The notes: generated from the sequence alone by a model not told the origin. A stretch of 64,000 bases of DNA from Pseudomonas luteola NBRC 103146 (GCF_002091675.1 NZ_BDAE01000001.1:434001-498000), one strand, 5' to 3'. Numbered from the stretch's first letter, positions 8,311 to 17,955 are shown. Translations and numbers: made by a program.

Positions 8311-11169
8311 ATGACCGATTTTCGCGACTCATTCAGCACCGCTGACGAATTCATTTCGCGCCACATCGGCCCGCGCGAGCTGGACATCGTGTCCATGCTC
8401 GACCTGCTGGGCTACGATTCGCTGGATGCCATGACAGCCAAGGTCATCCCGGATAGCATCAAGGGCACCAGCGTACTGGATTTGCCCCAGGGGCTGTCCG
8501 AAGCCGACGCCCTGGCCGAATTGCGTGGCATCGCCCGCAAGAACAAGCTGTTCAAGTCCTTTATCGGACAGGGCTATTACAACTGCCATACCCCGGCGCC
8601 CATCCTGCGCAATCTGCTGGAAAATCCCGCCTGGTACACGGCCTATACGCCTTACCAGCCGGAAATCTCCCAGGGTCGTCTGGAGGCACTGCTGAACTTC
8701 CAGACATTGATCGGCGATCTGACCGGGCTTCCTGTAGCCAATGCGTCACTGCTGGACGAGGCCACGGCTGCCGCCGAGGCCATGACATTCTGCCGTCGTC
8801 TGTCCAAAAGCAAGGCCGAGGCCTTCTTCGTTTCCCTGCATTGCCACCCGCAGACCATCGATGTGATCCGTACCCGCGCCGAGCCGCTGGGCATCGAAAT
8901 CGTGGTGGGTGTGGAAACGGACATCGACGATCACGGCCGTTTCTTTGGTGCCCTGTTCCAGTACCCGATGACCACGGGCGAAATCCGCGATTACCGTGAA
9001 GTCATCGAGGCCTTCCATCAGGCGGGTGCCCTGGTCGCCGTCGCGGCTGACCTGATGGCCCTGACATTGTTGACCCCACCCGGCGAGTTTGGCGCGGATG
9101 TCGCTATCGGCACGGCCCAGCGCTTTGGCGTACCGCTCGGCTTTGGCGGCCCGCACGCTGCGTATTTTGCCACTCAGGACAAATACAAGCGTGACATGCC
9201 CGGCCGTGTGGTGGGCGTATCCATTGACCGTCATGGCAACCCGGCCTATCGGCTGGCGCTTCAGACCCGTGAGCAGCACATCCGTCGTGAGAAGGCGACG
9301 AGCAACATCTGCACAGCTCAGGTCCTGCTGGCCAACATTGCCAGCATGTATGCCGTCTACCACGGTCCGGAAGGTCTCAAGCACATCGCTACGCGCATTC
9401 ATCGCCTGACTGCCCTGCTGGCGACCGGTCTGCATGCACTAGGCCATCGCACCCAGGAAACCTTTTTCGATACGCTGACGCTGGTATTTGGCGACAAAAC
9501 CAATGCGATTCACGAAGCGGCCCGCGCCAAAGGCTTCAACCTGCGCGTGATCCGTGACACCGACCTGGGGGTTTCGCTGGACGAGACCACCACAGTCGAA
9601 GACGTCATGGCTCTGCTGGAGCTTTTCAGCGATGGCCAGCCCGTGCCTTCCCTGGATAGCCTGCTGGACCAGGCCGAGGAGCATTTGCCGGCAACGCTTC
9701 GTCGTCAGTCCGCCTTCCTGACGCACCCTGTTTTCTCTCAATACCGCTCCGAAACCCAGCTGATGCGCTACCTGCGCACCCTGGCGGACAAGGATCTGGC
9801 GCTGGACCGCACCATGATCCCGCTGGGCTCCTGCACCATGAAGCTCAACGCAGCCAGCGAGATGATTCCGATCACCTGGGCCGAATTTGGCAATCTGCAT
9901 CCCTTTGCACCAGCCGACCAGACCGAGGGCTATGCCCAGATGACCGCCGAGCTGGAGCAGATGCTATGCGCCGCTACGGGCTACGACGCCATCTCCCTGC
10001 AACCCAACGCCGGCTCCCAGGGTGAGTACGCGGGCCTGTTGGCCATTCGCGCTTATCATGAAAGCCGCGGCGATACCCAGCGCGACATCTGCCTGATCCC
10101 GTCGTCTGCCCATGGCACCAACCCGGCAACCGCCTCGATGGCCGGTATGCGTGTGGTCGTGGTGGCCTGTGACAGCCGCGGCAATGTGGATGTGGGTGAT
10201 CTGCGTGCCAAGGCCCAGCAGCACGCTGCCAATCTGGCCGCGCTGATGATTACCTATCCTTCCACTCACGGCGTGTTCGAAGAGGCGATCCGCGAAATCT
10301 GCAGCATCGTTCACGAGCATGGTGGTCAGGTCTACATCGATGGCGCCAACATGAACGCCATGGTGGGCCTGTGCGCGCCGGGCAAGTTTGGCGGCGATGT
10401 GTCTCACCTGAACCTGCACAAAACCTTTTGCATCCCGCACGGTGGTGGCGGTCCGGGCGTAGGCCCGATTGGTGTGAAGTCCCATCTAGCGCCGTTCATG
10501 CCGGGTCATGCCGGGCTCGAGCGCAAGGAAGGTGCAGTGTCGGCAGCGCCCTATGGCAGCGCGAGCATCCTGCCCATCTCCTGGATGTACATGAAGATGA
10601 TGGGCGGCGAGGGGCTTACCCGTGCCTCGCAGATTGCGATCCTGAATGCTAACTACATCGCCCGTCGTCTGGAAACCCATTACCCGGTGCTGTACTCGGG
10701 TGAAGGCGGCCTGGTGGCGCACGAGTGCATTCTCGATCTGCGTCCGCTCAAGGAAACGAGTGGCGTGACCGTGGACGATGTGGCCAAGCGCCTGATCGAC
10801 TTTGGCTTCCATGCGCCTACCATGTCCTTCCCGGTAGCCGGCACGCTGATGATCGAGCCGACCGAGAGCGAGTCCAAGGCCGAGCTGGATCGCTTCTGCG
10901 ACGCCATGATCGCCATTCGCGAAGAGATTCGTGCCATCGAGGCCGGTACGCTGGATGCCAATGACAATCCGCTCAAGAACGCGCCGCATACCGCACGCGA
11001 GCTGACCGGCGAATGGACGCATCCCTACAGCCGCGAACAGGCGGTGTACCCGTTGCCATCGCTGGTGAACGGCAAGTACTTCCCGCCCGTGGCGCGTATC
11101 GACAACGTATACGGTGACCGCAACCTGATCTGCTCCTGCCCGCCGATCGAGGCGTATCAGGACGCGTGA
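8311..11169 (+). CDS. gcvP: Glycine dehydrogenase (decarboxylating), P protein
   Basis: 952-aa PLP enzyme that decarboxylates glycine and loads the aminomethyl group on lipoyl-GcvH. Full length for the fused P1-P2 type: N half with [18 protein letters not shown] and [18 protein letters not shown] half with the glycine-rich loop [18 protein letters not shown] and the PLP-lysine motif [21 protein letters not shown]. Start ATG 8311 lies five bases after GGAGG; the in-frame GTG at 8305 overlaps that ribosome site and is disfavoured. This is the only gcvP in the window although there are two gcvH and two gcvT genes. The glyA and sdaA genes that, as I recall, lie downstream in the P. aeruginosa operon are absent here. 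Confidence 0.96.
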   Translation: MTDFRDSFSTADEFISRHIGPRELDIVSMLDLLGYDSLDAMTAKVIPDSIKGTSVLDLPQGLSEADALAELRGIARKNKLFKSFIGQGYYNCHTPAPILRNLLENPAWYTAYTPYQPEISQGRLEALLNFQTLIGDLTGLPVANASLLDEATAAAEAMTFCRRLSKSKAEAFFVSLHCHPQTIDVIRTRAEPLGIEIVVGVETDIDDHGRFFGALFQYPMTTGEIRDYREVIEAFHQAGALVAVAADLMALTLLTPPGEFGADVAIGTAQRFGVPLGFGGPHAAYFATQDKYKRDMPGRVVGVSIDRHGNPAYRLALQTREQHIRREKATSNICTAQVLLANIASMYAVYHGPEGLKHIATRIHRLTALLATGLHALGHRTQETFFDTLTLVFGDKTNAIHEAARAKGFNLRVIRDTDLGVSLDETTTVEDVMALLELFSDGQPVPSLDSLLDQAEEHLPATLRRQSAFLTHPVFSQYRSETQLMRYLRTLADKDLALDRTMIPLGSCTMKLNAASEMIPITWAEFGNLHPFAPADQTEGYAQMTAELEQMLCAATGYDAISLQPNAGSQGEYAGLLAIRAYHESRGDTQRDICLIPSSAHGTNPATASMAGMRVVVVACDSRGNVDVGDLRAKAQQHAANLAALMITYPSTHGVFEEAIREICSIVHEHGGQVYIDGANMNAMVGLCAPGKFGGDVSHLNLHKTFCIPHGGGGPGVGPIGVKSHLAPFMPGHAGLERKEGAVSAAPYGSASILPISWMYMKMMGGEGLTRASQIAILNANYIARRLETHYPVLYSGEGGLVAHECILDLRPLKETSGVTVDDVAKRLIDFGFHAPTMSFPVAGTLMIEPTESESKAELDRFCDAMIAIREEIRAIEAGTLDANDNPLKNAPHTARELTGEWTHPYSREQAVYPLPSLVNGKYFPPVARIDNVYGDRNLICSCPPIEAYQDA

Positions 11170-11196
11170 TCCACAGCGGATGCGTATCACCTTGCC

Positions 11197-11229
11197 CATC
11201 TCCTCCTGCCTATTCCGCAGAAGGAGATG
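11197..11229. repeat. Stem-loop in the gcvP-gcvT gap
   Basis: CATCTCCT and CTGC (from 11197) pair with GCAG and AGGAGATG (to 11229) around a short loop, with one internal mismatch. No T run follows. The rest of the 238-base gap (11170-11407) holds a short repeated motif (TTACGGCTTT twice near 11283-11307) but no gene or convincing promoter. The hairpin may tune transcription from gcvP into gcvT. Confidence 0.35.
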
Positions 11230-11407
11230 GAGCGCCGTGATGCCTGTCAACTGGCCGGGTACATGGTCTCAACGCGGTTTCACCGTTACGGCTTTTACGG
11301 CTTTACTGTAAGGCACGTCCATGCTTGGCGCGGTGTGCCGTTAGCCATGCCTGACCGGCCCTTTTGCTCGCGTTGGACGCGACTGCACGACTCATGAAGG
11401 AGTCCCC

Positions 11408-12526
11408 ATGACCGAATCACTGCTCAAAACCCCACTCCATGCCCTGCACCTTGAACTGGGCGCACGCATGGTGCCGTTCGCCGGTTATGACATGCCGGTG
11501 CAATACCCCCTTGGCGTGCTCAAGGAGCACCAGCACACCCGCGCCCAGGCTGGATTGTTCGACGTTTCCCACATGGGCCAGATCCTGCTGACGGGCGACA
11601 GTACCGCCGCCGCGCTGGAAGGGCTCGTTCCGGTCGATATCGTAGGCCTGCCGGTAGGCATGCAGCGGTACGCCTTGTTCACCAACGAGCAGGGCGGCAT
11701 TCTCGACGACCTCATGGTCGCGAACCTGGGCGATTGCCTGTATCTGGTCGTGAATGCCGCGTGCAAGCACCAGGATCTGGCGCATCTCAAAGAGCACATC
11801 GGCTCGCGCTGCCATGTCGAACCTCTGTTCGAAGAGCGGGCACTCCTTGCCTTGCAAGGACCGGCAGCCGTGGCCGTGCTGGCGCGACTGGCGCCGCAGG
11901 TGTCCGGCATGACGTTCATGAACATTGCCCGCGTCACGCTGCTGGATTACGACTGCATCGTCAGCCGCAGTGGGTATACCGGCGAAGACGGCTTCGAGAT
12001 TTCCGTGCCGGTAGAAGGCGCCGAAGCACTGGCCCGAGCCCTGCTGGCCGAGCCGGAAGTACAAGCCATTGGCCTGGGCGCGCGTGACTCCCTGCGTCTG
12101 GAAGCAGGCCTGTGCCTGTACGGCCATGATATGGATACGCTGACGACTCCGGTTGAAGCCAGTCTGGTCTGGGCGCTATCCAAGCCGCGCCGTGCAGACG
12201 GTGCGAGGGCCGGTGGTTTTCCTGGCGCCGAGACCATCTTTGCCCAGCAACAGAATGGTGTGGCGCGTAAGCGTGTCGGTCTGCTGGTGCAGGAGCGGGT
12301 GCCGGTCCGTGAGGGTGCGGAACTGGTGGACGCAAACGGTGCGGTGATCGGAAGGGTGACCAGTGGCGGCTTTGGCCCAACCCTGGGTGCGCCGGTTGCG
12401 ATGGGTTATGTCGACAGCGCCTATGCAGCTCTGGACACTGAGCTGTTTGCCATGGTGCGCAACAAGCCGGTTGCCGTTAAGGTCGCCAGGATGCCTTTCG
12501 TACCGCAGCGCTATTACCGAGGATAA
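11408..12526 (+). CDS. gcvT: Glycine cleavage system T protein (aminomethyltransferase)
   Basis: 372-aa tetrahydrofolate-dependent aminomethyltransferase that releases ammonia from aminomethyl-GcvH and forms 5,10-methylene-THF. Family blocks seen: LHALHLELGARMVPFAGYDMPVQY, GLFDVSHMGQI, GGILDDLMVA, SRSGYTGEDGFEI, LGARDSLRLEAGLCLYGHDMD, and the C-terminal beta-barrel ending FVPQRYYR. Start ATG follows AAGGAG. It ends the gcvHPT cluster and is followed by an intrinsic terminator. A paralogue lies at 48471..49553; this copy is slightly longer and differs clearly in sequence. Confidence 0.94.
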   Translation: MTESLLKTPLHALHLELGARMVPFAGYDMPVQYPLGVLKEHQHTRAQAGLFDVSHMGQILLTGDSTAAALEGLVPVDIVGLPVGMQRYALFTNEQGGILDDLMVANLGDCLYLVVNAACKHQDLAHLKEHIGSRCHVEPLFEERALLALQGPAAVAVLARLAPQVSGMTFMNIARVTLLDYDCIVSRSGYTGEDGFEISVPVEGAEALARALLAEPEVQAIGLGARDSLRLEAGLCLYGHDMDTLTTPVEASLVWALSKPRRADGARAGGFPGAETIFAQQQNGVARKRVGLLVQERVPVREGAELVDANGAVIGRVTSGGFGPTLGAPVAMGYVDSAYAALDTELFAMVRNKPVAVKVARMPFVPQRYYRG

Positions 12527-12560
12527 GTCTTCCGGTTGTGGCGCTCAAAAAGACAGGTAC

Positions 12561-12598
12561 AAAAAAGCCGTGCGCGGTCAAACCGGCACGGCTTTCTT
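12561..12598 (+). terminator. Intrinsic terminator after gcvT
   Basis: GCCGTGC and GCACGGC flank a 12-base loop, with an A run upstream and TTTCTT downstream. It ends the gcvHPT transcript and could also serve the convergent small gene. Confidence 0.8.
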
Positions 12599-12610
12599 AC
12601 ATCCATTGCT

Positions 12611-12913
12611 TCAGCGATTCAGCAGTTTACGACGGCCATCGGGCCAAACTTCCCACAACTGATCGTTGATCCGCTGGACCTGACTGGTCACGCGGTTGCG
12701 CTGTACATTGATAGCGGCCTGGATCGACTGGCTGACAGAACGATCGGCTTGCTGATAGCCCACCCCTTGCATGGCAGGCTGACCCAAAGTGTACTCTCTC
12801 ATACGCATGTCCTGCTCGTTAAGGGATTGACCGGCGCGCATAGTACGCGCTGTCGCTAGAGACAGGCTAGAGAGGGATTTGCTCACACCACTGGTCAGAA
12901 GCGTGATCGGCAA
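12611..12913 (-). CDS. Small hypothetical protein, possibly secreted, with a doubtful 5' end
   Basis: Open frame of 100 aa from a TTG codon. I do not recognise the family. The C-terminal half is Gln/Arg/Asn-rich and probably helical (SQSIQAAINVQRNRVTSQVQRINDQLWEVWPDGRRKLL). Just upstream, in the same frame, ATG (12944-12946) encodes MAKQINKA, then a TGA (12920-12922), then the hydrophobic stretch FALPITLLTSG. Read through, this would be an ordinary signal peptide: basic start, hydrophobic core, ALATA-like region. Either the TGA is a nonsense mutation (or a sequencing error) that breaks a secreted protein, or translation begins at TTG with no good ribosome site. Confidence 0.45.
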   Translation of the reverse strand: MPITLLTSGVSKSLSSLSLATARTMRAGQSLNEQDMRMREYTLGQPAMQGVGYQQADRSVSQSIQAAINVQRNRVTSQVQRINDQLWEVWPDGRRKLLNR

Positions 12914-13097
12914 AGCAAATCAGGCCTTATTAATTTGCTTCGCCATAGGTTTCCACCCTGAACAGGTACGCGACAGCAGCAACGATGACGCAAAACTACC
13001 CCTTATAGGAGCGCTGGGGCTGGGCTGGTAAGGGTACTGCGCTACGCTCAATTGCGGCAGGGCAATGATAAGCGCAGCGCAGAAAAGGTCGATCGGC

Positions 13098-14591
13098 TTA
13101 TAGCTTGATCCAGGTCGCCTTGATCTCGGTGTACTTGTCAAAGGCATGCAACGACTTGTCCCGCCCATTGCCCGACTGCTTGAAGCCACCGAAGGGGGCT
13201 GTCATGTCACCACCATCATATTGGTTGACCCATACGCTGCCGGCCCGTAGCGCCTTGGCTGTCAGATGCGCCTTGGAGATGTCACGCGTCCAGACCGCCG
13301 CGGCCAATCCGTACTGGGTGTCGTTGGCGATCTTGATCGCTTCCTCAGCCGTGTCAAAGGTAATGACAGACAATACCGGTCCGAAGATTTCTTCCTGAGC
13401 GATCTTCATGGCATTGGAAACGCCATCAAAAATGGTCGGCTCAACGTAAACACCACCGGTTTCCTCCAGGGTGCGCTTGCCCCCAGCTACCAGCTGAGCA
13501 CCGTCAGCGTGACCGGCTTCGATGTAGCCGAGCACGGTATTGAGCTGCTGCGTATCCACCAGGGCGCCGACATTGGTTTCCGGGTCCAGCGGGTGGCCCG
13601 GTTTCCAGGTTTTCAACGCCTCGATCACCAATGGCAAGAACTGATCCTTGATCGAGCGTTCGACCAGCAGGCGTGATCCGGCTGTACAGACTTCGCCCTG
13701 GTTGAAGGCGATGCCACTGGCTGCTGCCTTGGCGGCTTCCTCCAGGTCTGGTGCATCGGCAAACACGATGTTCGGGCTCTTGCCGCCTGCTTCCAGCCAG
13801 ACGCGCTTCATGTTGGATTCGCCCGCGTAGACCATCAGCTGCTTGGCGGTGCGGGTCGACCCGGTGAATACAAGGGTGTCTACGTCCATGTGCAGGCCCA
13901 GCGCCTTGCCTACGGTATGACCATAGCCTGGCAGCACGTTGAGTACGCCCGCCGGAATGCCGGCCTCGATGGCCAGCTGGGCAATGCGGATAGCGGTCAG
14001 CGGGGACTTCTCGGAAGGTTTGAGCACGACCGAGTTACCGGTCGCCAGGGCCGGGCCGAGCTTCCAGCAGGCCATCATCAGCGGGAAATTCCACGGCACG
14101 ATAGCGGCAACGACACCCACTGGCTCACGCGTGACGAGGCCCAGCTCGTCGTGGGCAGTGGCTGCGACTTCATCGTAGATCTTGTCGATGGCCTCGCCAT
14201 TCCAGCGCAGGGCGCGGGCGGAGAGTGGAATGTCGATGTGATAGGAGTCGCTGATGGGCTTGCCCATATCCAGCGTTTCCAGAAGGCCAAGCTCTGCAGC
14301 GTGCTGCTCGAGCAGATCGGCGAAACGGATGATGATCGCTTTGCGCTTGACGGGTGCCATGCGCGACCAGACGCCGGATTCGAACGTGGCACGGGCGCTG
14401 GCAACTGCCCGGTCGGCATCGGCAACATCACAGCTTGCTACCTTGGCCAGAAAGCGGCCGTCGACGGGGCTGATGCAGTCAAAGGTCTCACCGGAGGCGG
14501 CATCACAGTATTCGCCCTGGATGAAGGCGCGGCCTTCAATGGTCAGGCTCTGGAAGCGCTGTTCCCATTCGGCGCGGGTTGGCGTGCTCAT
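13098..14591 (-). CDS. kauB: Aldehyde dehydrogenase, gamma-glutamyl-gamma-aminobutyraldehyde type (KauB/PuuC)
   Basis: 497-aa NAD(P)-dependent aldehyde dehydrogenase, the length and near-collinear sequence of P. aeruginosa KauB as I recall it. Catalytic Cys302 in NQGEVCTAGSRL, catalytic Glu in WLEAGGKSPN, cofactor loop FTGSTRTAKQL, C-terminal VNQYDGGDMTAPFGGFKQSGNGRD. KauB-type enzymes oxidise omega-amino aldehydes made in putrescine and arginine (transaminase/oxidase) catabolism. ATG start is preceded by GAGAGGAAA. It is a lone gene, reading away from the FKBP gene behind it. Broad aldehyde specificity in this family makes the exact substrate uncertain. Confidence 0.88.
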   Translation of the reverse strand: MSTPTRAEWEQRFQSLTIEGRAFIQGEYCDAASGETFDCISPVDGRFLAKVASCDVADADRAVASARATFESGVWSRMAPVKRKAIIIRFADLLEQHAAELGLLETLDMGKPISDSYHIDIPLSARALRWNGEAIDKIYDEVAATAHDELGLVTREPVGVVAAIVPWNFPLMMACWKLGPALATGNSVVLKPSEKSPLTAIRIAQLAIEAGIPAGVLNVLPGYGHTVGKALGLHMDVDTLVFTGSTRTAKQLMVYAGESNMKRVWLEAGGKSPNIVFADAPDLEEAAKAAASGIAFNQGEVCTAGSRLLVERSIKDQFLPLVIEALKTWKPGHPLDPETNVGALVDTQQLNTVLGYIEAGHADGAQLVAGGKRTLEETGGVYVEPTIFDGVSNAMKIAQEEIFGPVLSVITFDTAEEAIKIANDTQYGLAAAVWTRDISKAHLTAKALRAGSVWVNQYDGGDMTAPFGGFKQSGNGRDKSLHAFDKYTEIKATWIKL

Positions 14592-14694
14592 GCTGGTTTC
14601 CTCTCAAACAGGGTAGAAGAGGCGGTGGCCGTGAAGCCTGGCGCATCCGCAAAGCTGTCAGCCACCCTAAACCAGCCCAAGGGTGTTAGCAATA

Positions 14695-14720
14695 TTTAAC
14701 AAAGCCTTTGTTACAAGGCT
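14695..14720 (-). terminator. Probable terminator of the FKBP transcript
   Basis: AGCCTT (14703-14708) pairs with AAGGCT (14715-14720); read on the minus strand the hairpin is followed by TTTGTT. It lies 33 bases past the stop codon of the FKBP gene. The stem is short, so this is moderate. Confidence 0.45.
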
Positions 14721-14724
14721 GATA

Positions 14725-14742
14725 TGTTCAAATTATTGAACA
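14725..14742. repeat. Perfect 7-bp dyad upstream of kauB
   Basis: TGTTCAA, loop ATTA, TTGAACA. It sits in the 160-base gap between the FKBP stop and the kauB start and beside the terminator-like hairpin, so it could be an operator of kauB or part of the terminator region. Confidence 0.35.
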
Positions 14743-14752
14743 CTTTTCGATC

Positions 14753-15406
14753 CTAGCGGGTGGCCTCCAGAGTGACCTCGAAGACCAGTGGCGAATAAGG
14801 CGGGATCAGATCTCCGGCACCTTCATCGCCATAGGCCTGTGACGAGGGCACCACGATGCGCCATTGCGAGCCAACCGGCATCTGGGTCAGGGCTGTGCGC
14901 CAGCCGGGAATGACGCTGGACAGCTTGAACCATTGAGGAGTCTGCTGTTCATCGAAAGTGCTGCCATCAGGCAGTTTACCGATATAGCGGACCTGCACCT
15001 GGCCATCGGCTTTGGGCTGCGGCCCGGTGCCCTGGCGGATAACGGTTACCAGCACGCCGCCTGGCAATTCCTTCACACCATAACGGGTCTTCTCATTGAC
15101 CAGAAAGCGGGTTTCCGCCTGCTTGGCGGCTTCCACATTGCTGGATTCCTCCTGCTGGTCGATCGCTTCCTCATGTTGGGCCACCAGCTCATCGATCTTT
15201 TTCTGATCCAGTGCCAGCGGCTCGCCCTTGTAGGACTGGTTCAGGCCCTTGATCAGGTCGTCGATTTGCAAATCCGGCAGCTCGCTTTTCAAGCGGTTGC
15301 CGATTTCGGTCCCCAGGCTATAGGCCAGCTCGTCCTTGACCTTGTCCTCGGCGTGCGCCGCCAGAGGAAGGAGCAGACACAGGCTTAACAGCGAAAGGCG
15401 TAACAT
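14753..15406 (-). CDS. Periplasmic FKBP-type peptidyl-prolyl isomerase (FkpA/Mip family)
   Basis: 217-aa foldase. The signal peptide (MLRLSLLSLCLLLPLAAHA, cut before ED) directs it to the periplasm. An N-terminal helical dimerisation region (about 20-110, KDELAYSLGTEIGNRLKSELPDL) resembles Mip/FkpA. The C-terminal FKBP domain (about 120-215) has VQVRYIGKLPDGSTFDEQ, VIPGWRTALTQMPVGSQWRIVVPSSQAYG and PPYSPLVFEVTL. It lies 11 bases after the TIGR02444 gene and is probably cotranscribed with it. Confidence 0.9.
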   Translation of the reverse strand: MLRLSLLSLCLLLPLAAHAEDKVKDELAYSLGTEIGNRLKSELPDLQIDDLIKGLNQSYKGEPLALDQKKIDELVAQHEEAIDQQEESSNVEAAKQAETRFLVNEKTRYGVKELPGGVLVTVIRQGTGPQPKADGQVQVRYIGKLPDGSTFDEQQTPQWFKLSSVIPGWRTALTQMPVGSQWRIVVPSSQAYGDEGAGDLIPPYSPLVFEVTLEATR

Positions 15407-15417
15407 CTACAACATCC

Positions 15418-15882
15418 TCATGCATGAAGAGCGGCCTGGATAAGCGTATCCAGGGCGCCAGGTTCAGCCGTACCCGCCGGGCCAGCCAGTGCGGTCAGCC
15501 AGCCAGCCGGGTCAGGCTGGGAAGTAAGGGGCCAGCCTACACTGGCCTGCTCCAGTCGTGTAAGCAGTTCGTGCTCGGCGTCCAGCTCCAATTGTTTCAA
15601 GCGTTCACGCAGCGCGGCGAGTGCAGTATCGGTTTGCGCGGCTGGCTTCCAGTAAGTGCGTAGCACGCGCAGGGGCTCCACAACAGTCGACCGCCAGGGG
15701 GCCGCCATGATCTCCAATAGCCGCTGGCGCTCAATCATTGGTGCCACGCCTCGGTTGCCCAGCCAAGCGCCGGTCAGCAGCAGGCAGACATCTGCGCCGG
15801 CGCTCTGTAATGTCAGACAGGCCTGGGTGACATCGGGTCTGGCATACAGCGCAAGTGCATAGGGCCAGAGCATTTTTTCCAT
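15418..15882 (-). CDS. TIGR02444 family protein
   Basis: 154-aa protein matching the TIGR02444 (DUF2390) family in length and motifs: LWPYALALYARPDV, CLLLTGAWLGNRGVAP, and APWRSTVVEPLRVLRTYWK. No signal peptide or membrane segment is seen, so it is probably cytoplasmic. Its function is unknown. The family usually lies next to the divergently oriented ABC-F gene, as here, and before an FKBP gene. Confidence 0.8.
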   Translation of the reverse strand: MEKMLWPYALALYARPDVTQACLTLQSAGADVCLLLTGAWLGNRGVAPMIERQRLLEIMAAPWRSTVVEPLRVLRTYWKPAAQTDTALAALRERLKQLELDAEHELLTRLEQASVGWPLTSQPDPAGWLTALAGPAGTAEPGALDTLIQAALHA

Positions 15883-16044
15883 GATAAGAGTCCTGTAGGC
15901 AAGGCGGTCCTGTTGACGATGGGCATGACGGTCAGCGAAGAGTGCTTGCCAGCGGGCGCGAAACCGCCTTTACTCGCCAGTTTCCAAAGGCACCGGTGCT
16001 GTCCGGCTCGCCTCACCAGGTCAATAGGCTCTACACTCGCCGCC

Positions 16045-17955
16045 ATGATTCGAATACATAACCTTACCTTACAACGTGGCCCACAGCGTTTGCTGGAAGG
16101 TGCCGAACTGACGCTGCACCCAGGCCAGAAGGCCGGTCTTGTGGGTGCCAACGGAGCGGGCAAGTCCAGTCTCTTCGCCCTGCTGCGGGGGCAGCTCGTG
16201 CCGGATGCCGGTGATTGCCAGCTACCGGCGGCCTGGCGAATTGCCCACATGCGCCAGGAAGTCGATACCCTCGATCGGCTGGCGGTCGACTATGTCCTGG
16301 ATGGGGACATTCACCTGCGTGATATTCAGACCGGGCTGGTAGCGGCAGAAGCCGCGCATGACGGCAATGCTCTGGCGCGCCTGCATGCCGAGCTGGAAGC
16401 GGCCGATGGGTATACTGCGGACGCCCGAGCCCGCAAACTGCTGGCTGGGCTTGGTTTCATGCCGGAGCAGATGGAGCGCCGTGTAGGCGACTTCTCAGGC
16501 GGCTGGCGGATGCGTCTGAACCTTGCACAGGCACTGATGTGTCCTTCCGACCTGCTGCTGCTCGATGAGCCCACCAACCACCTTGATCTCGACGCCATCC
16601 TCTGGCTGGAAGACTGGCTCAAGGGCTATCCCGGTACGTTGCTGCTGATCTCCCACGACCGCGACTTCCTCGATGCCGTGGTCGATCAGATCGTTCACCT
16701 CGAACAGCAAAAGCTGACGCTTTACCGTGGCGGTTACTCTGCTTTCGAGCGTACCCGCGTCGAGCGGCTGGCCCAACAGCAGCAAGCGTACGAGAAGCAG
16801 CAGGCGCAGCGCGCGCACATGGAAAAATTCATTGCGCGCTTCAAGGCACAGGCCACCAAGGCACGCCAGGCCCAGAGCCGGATCAAGGCCCTGGAGCGGC
16901 TGGAAGAACTGGCGCCTGCCCATGTGGATTCGCCGTTCGATTTCAGTTTTCGTGAGTCCGACAAGCTGTCCAATCCGCTGCTGGACCTGAGCGAAGGCCG
17001 CCTCGGCTATGGCGACAAGACCATTCTGCACCCGGTCAAGCTGCAGCTGGCGCCCGGTGCCCGTATCGGCCTGCTGGGGCCGAACGGGGCGGGTAAGTCC
17101 ACCCTGATCAAGACCCTGGCTGGCGAACTGCAACCGCTGGGCGGCCGCCTGACCTGCGGTGAGAATCTGGCCATCGGCTACTTTGCCCAGCATCAGCTGG
17201 ACTCGCTTGACCCCAAGGCCAGCCCGCTGTTGCACCTGCAGCGTATCGCGCCGGGTGAGCGTGAGCAGACGCTACGGGATTTCCTCGGAGGATTCGACTT
17301 CCGTGGCAATCGCTGCGATGAGGCTGTCCTGAATTTTTCCGGTGGTGAAAAAGCGCGTCTGGCCCTGGCATTGATCGCCTGGCAAAAGCCCAACCTTCTG
17401 TTACTCGACGAACCGACCAACCACCTGGACCTTGATATGCGCCTGGCGCTGACCATGGCCCTGCAGGAGTTTTCCGGCGCGGTGTTGGTGGTCTCCCACG
17501 ACCGTCATCTGCTCAAGAGCACGACGGATGAGTTTCTCTTGGTCGCCGATGGCCGCGTACAGGCTTTTGACGGCGACCTGGACGATTACGCCCGGTGGCT
17601 GGTGGAGTTTCGCGCCCGCCAGCAACCTGTGTCCGCCCCGGATGCCAATGCCGACAAGGTCGACAAGCGTGCCCAGCGCCAGGCGGCGGCTGCGCTGCGC
17701 CAGCAGCTCGCCCCGCTCAAGCGCGAGGCAGACAAGCTCGAAAAGGAGCTGGGCAAGGTCCAGGAAAAGCTGGCCACACTCGAAACACGTCTGGGCGACA
17801 GTGGTCTGTATGAAGCATCACGTAAAGAGGAGCTTCGAGTGGCCTTGGCGGAACAGGCACAACTGAAATCACGCGAGAGCGAACTGGAAGAAGGCTGGCT
17901 GGAAGCCCTCGAGCGGCTGGAAAGCCTGCAGCTGGAACTGGAGAACGCCTCGTGA
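16045..17955 (+). CDS. ABC-F family ATPase (YheS-like)
   Basis: 636-aa soluble ABC-F protein, likely ribosome-associated. Two ATP-binding cassettes: first Walker A GANGAGKSSL with signature DFSGGWRMRLNLA and Walker B LLLLDEPTNHLD; second Walker A GPNGAGKSTLIK with signature NFSGGEKARLAL and LLLLDEPTNHLD. Between them lies the charged interdomain linker (ERLAQQQQAYEKQQAQRAHMEKFIARFKAQATKARQAQSRIKALERL), the hallmark of ABC-F proteins. A C-terminal coiled coil follows. Start ATG 16045 (MIRIHNLTL) fits the family, although the frame is open farther upstream. Its stop overlaps the next start (GTGA). Confidence 0.92.
   Translation: MIRIHNLTLQRGPQRLLEGAELTLHPGQKAGLVGANGAGKSSLFALLRGQLVPDAGDCQLPAAWRIAHMRQEVDTLDRLAVDYVLDGDIHLRDIQTGLVAAEAAHDGNALARLHAELEAADGYTADARARKLLAGLGFMPEQMERRVGDFSGGWRMRLNLAQALMCPSDLLLLDEPTNHLDLDAILWLEDWLKGYPGTLLLISHDRDFLDAVVDQIVHLEQQKLTLYRGGYSAFERTRVERLAQQQQAYEKQQAQRAHMEKFIARFKAQATKARQAQSRIKALERLEELAPAHVDSPFDFSFRESDKLSNPLLDLSEGRLGYGDKTILHPVKLQLAPGARIGLLGPNGAGKSTLIKTLAGELQPLGGRLTCGENLAIGYFAQHQLDSLDPKASPLLHLQRIAPGEREQTLRDFLGGFDFRGNRCDEAVLNFSGGEKARLALALIAWQKPNLLLLDEPTNHLDLDMRLALTMALQEFSGAVLVVSHDRHLLKSTTDEFLLVADGRVQAFDGDLDDYARWLVEFRARQQPVSAPDANADKVDKRAQRQAAAALRQQLAPLKREADKLEKELGKVQEKLATLETRLGDSGLYEASRKEELRVALAEQAQLKSRESELEEGWLEALERLESLQLELENAS

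Noticed and set aside
11170-11407. Glycine riboswitch upstream of gcvT
   Set aside because: No match to the conserved glycine riboswitch core in this gap or in the leaders of the second gcvT or either gcvH; control by a sigma-54 activator is better supported.
14615-14680. A sigma-54-like TGGC...TTGC element upstream of kauB on the minus strand
   Set aside because: The spacing between GG and GC is 11, not 10 bases, and no activator site is seen nearby.
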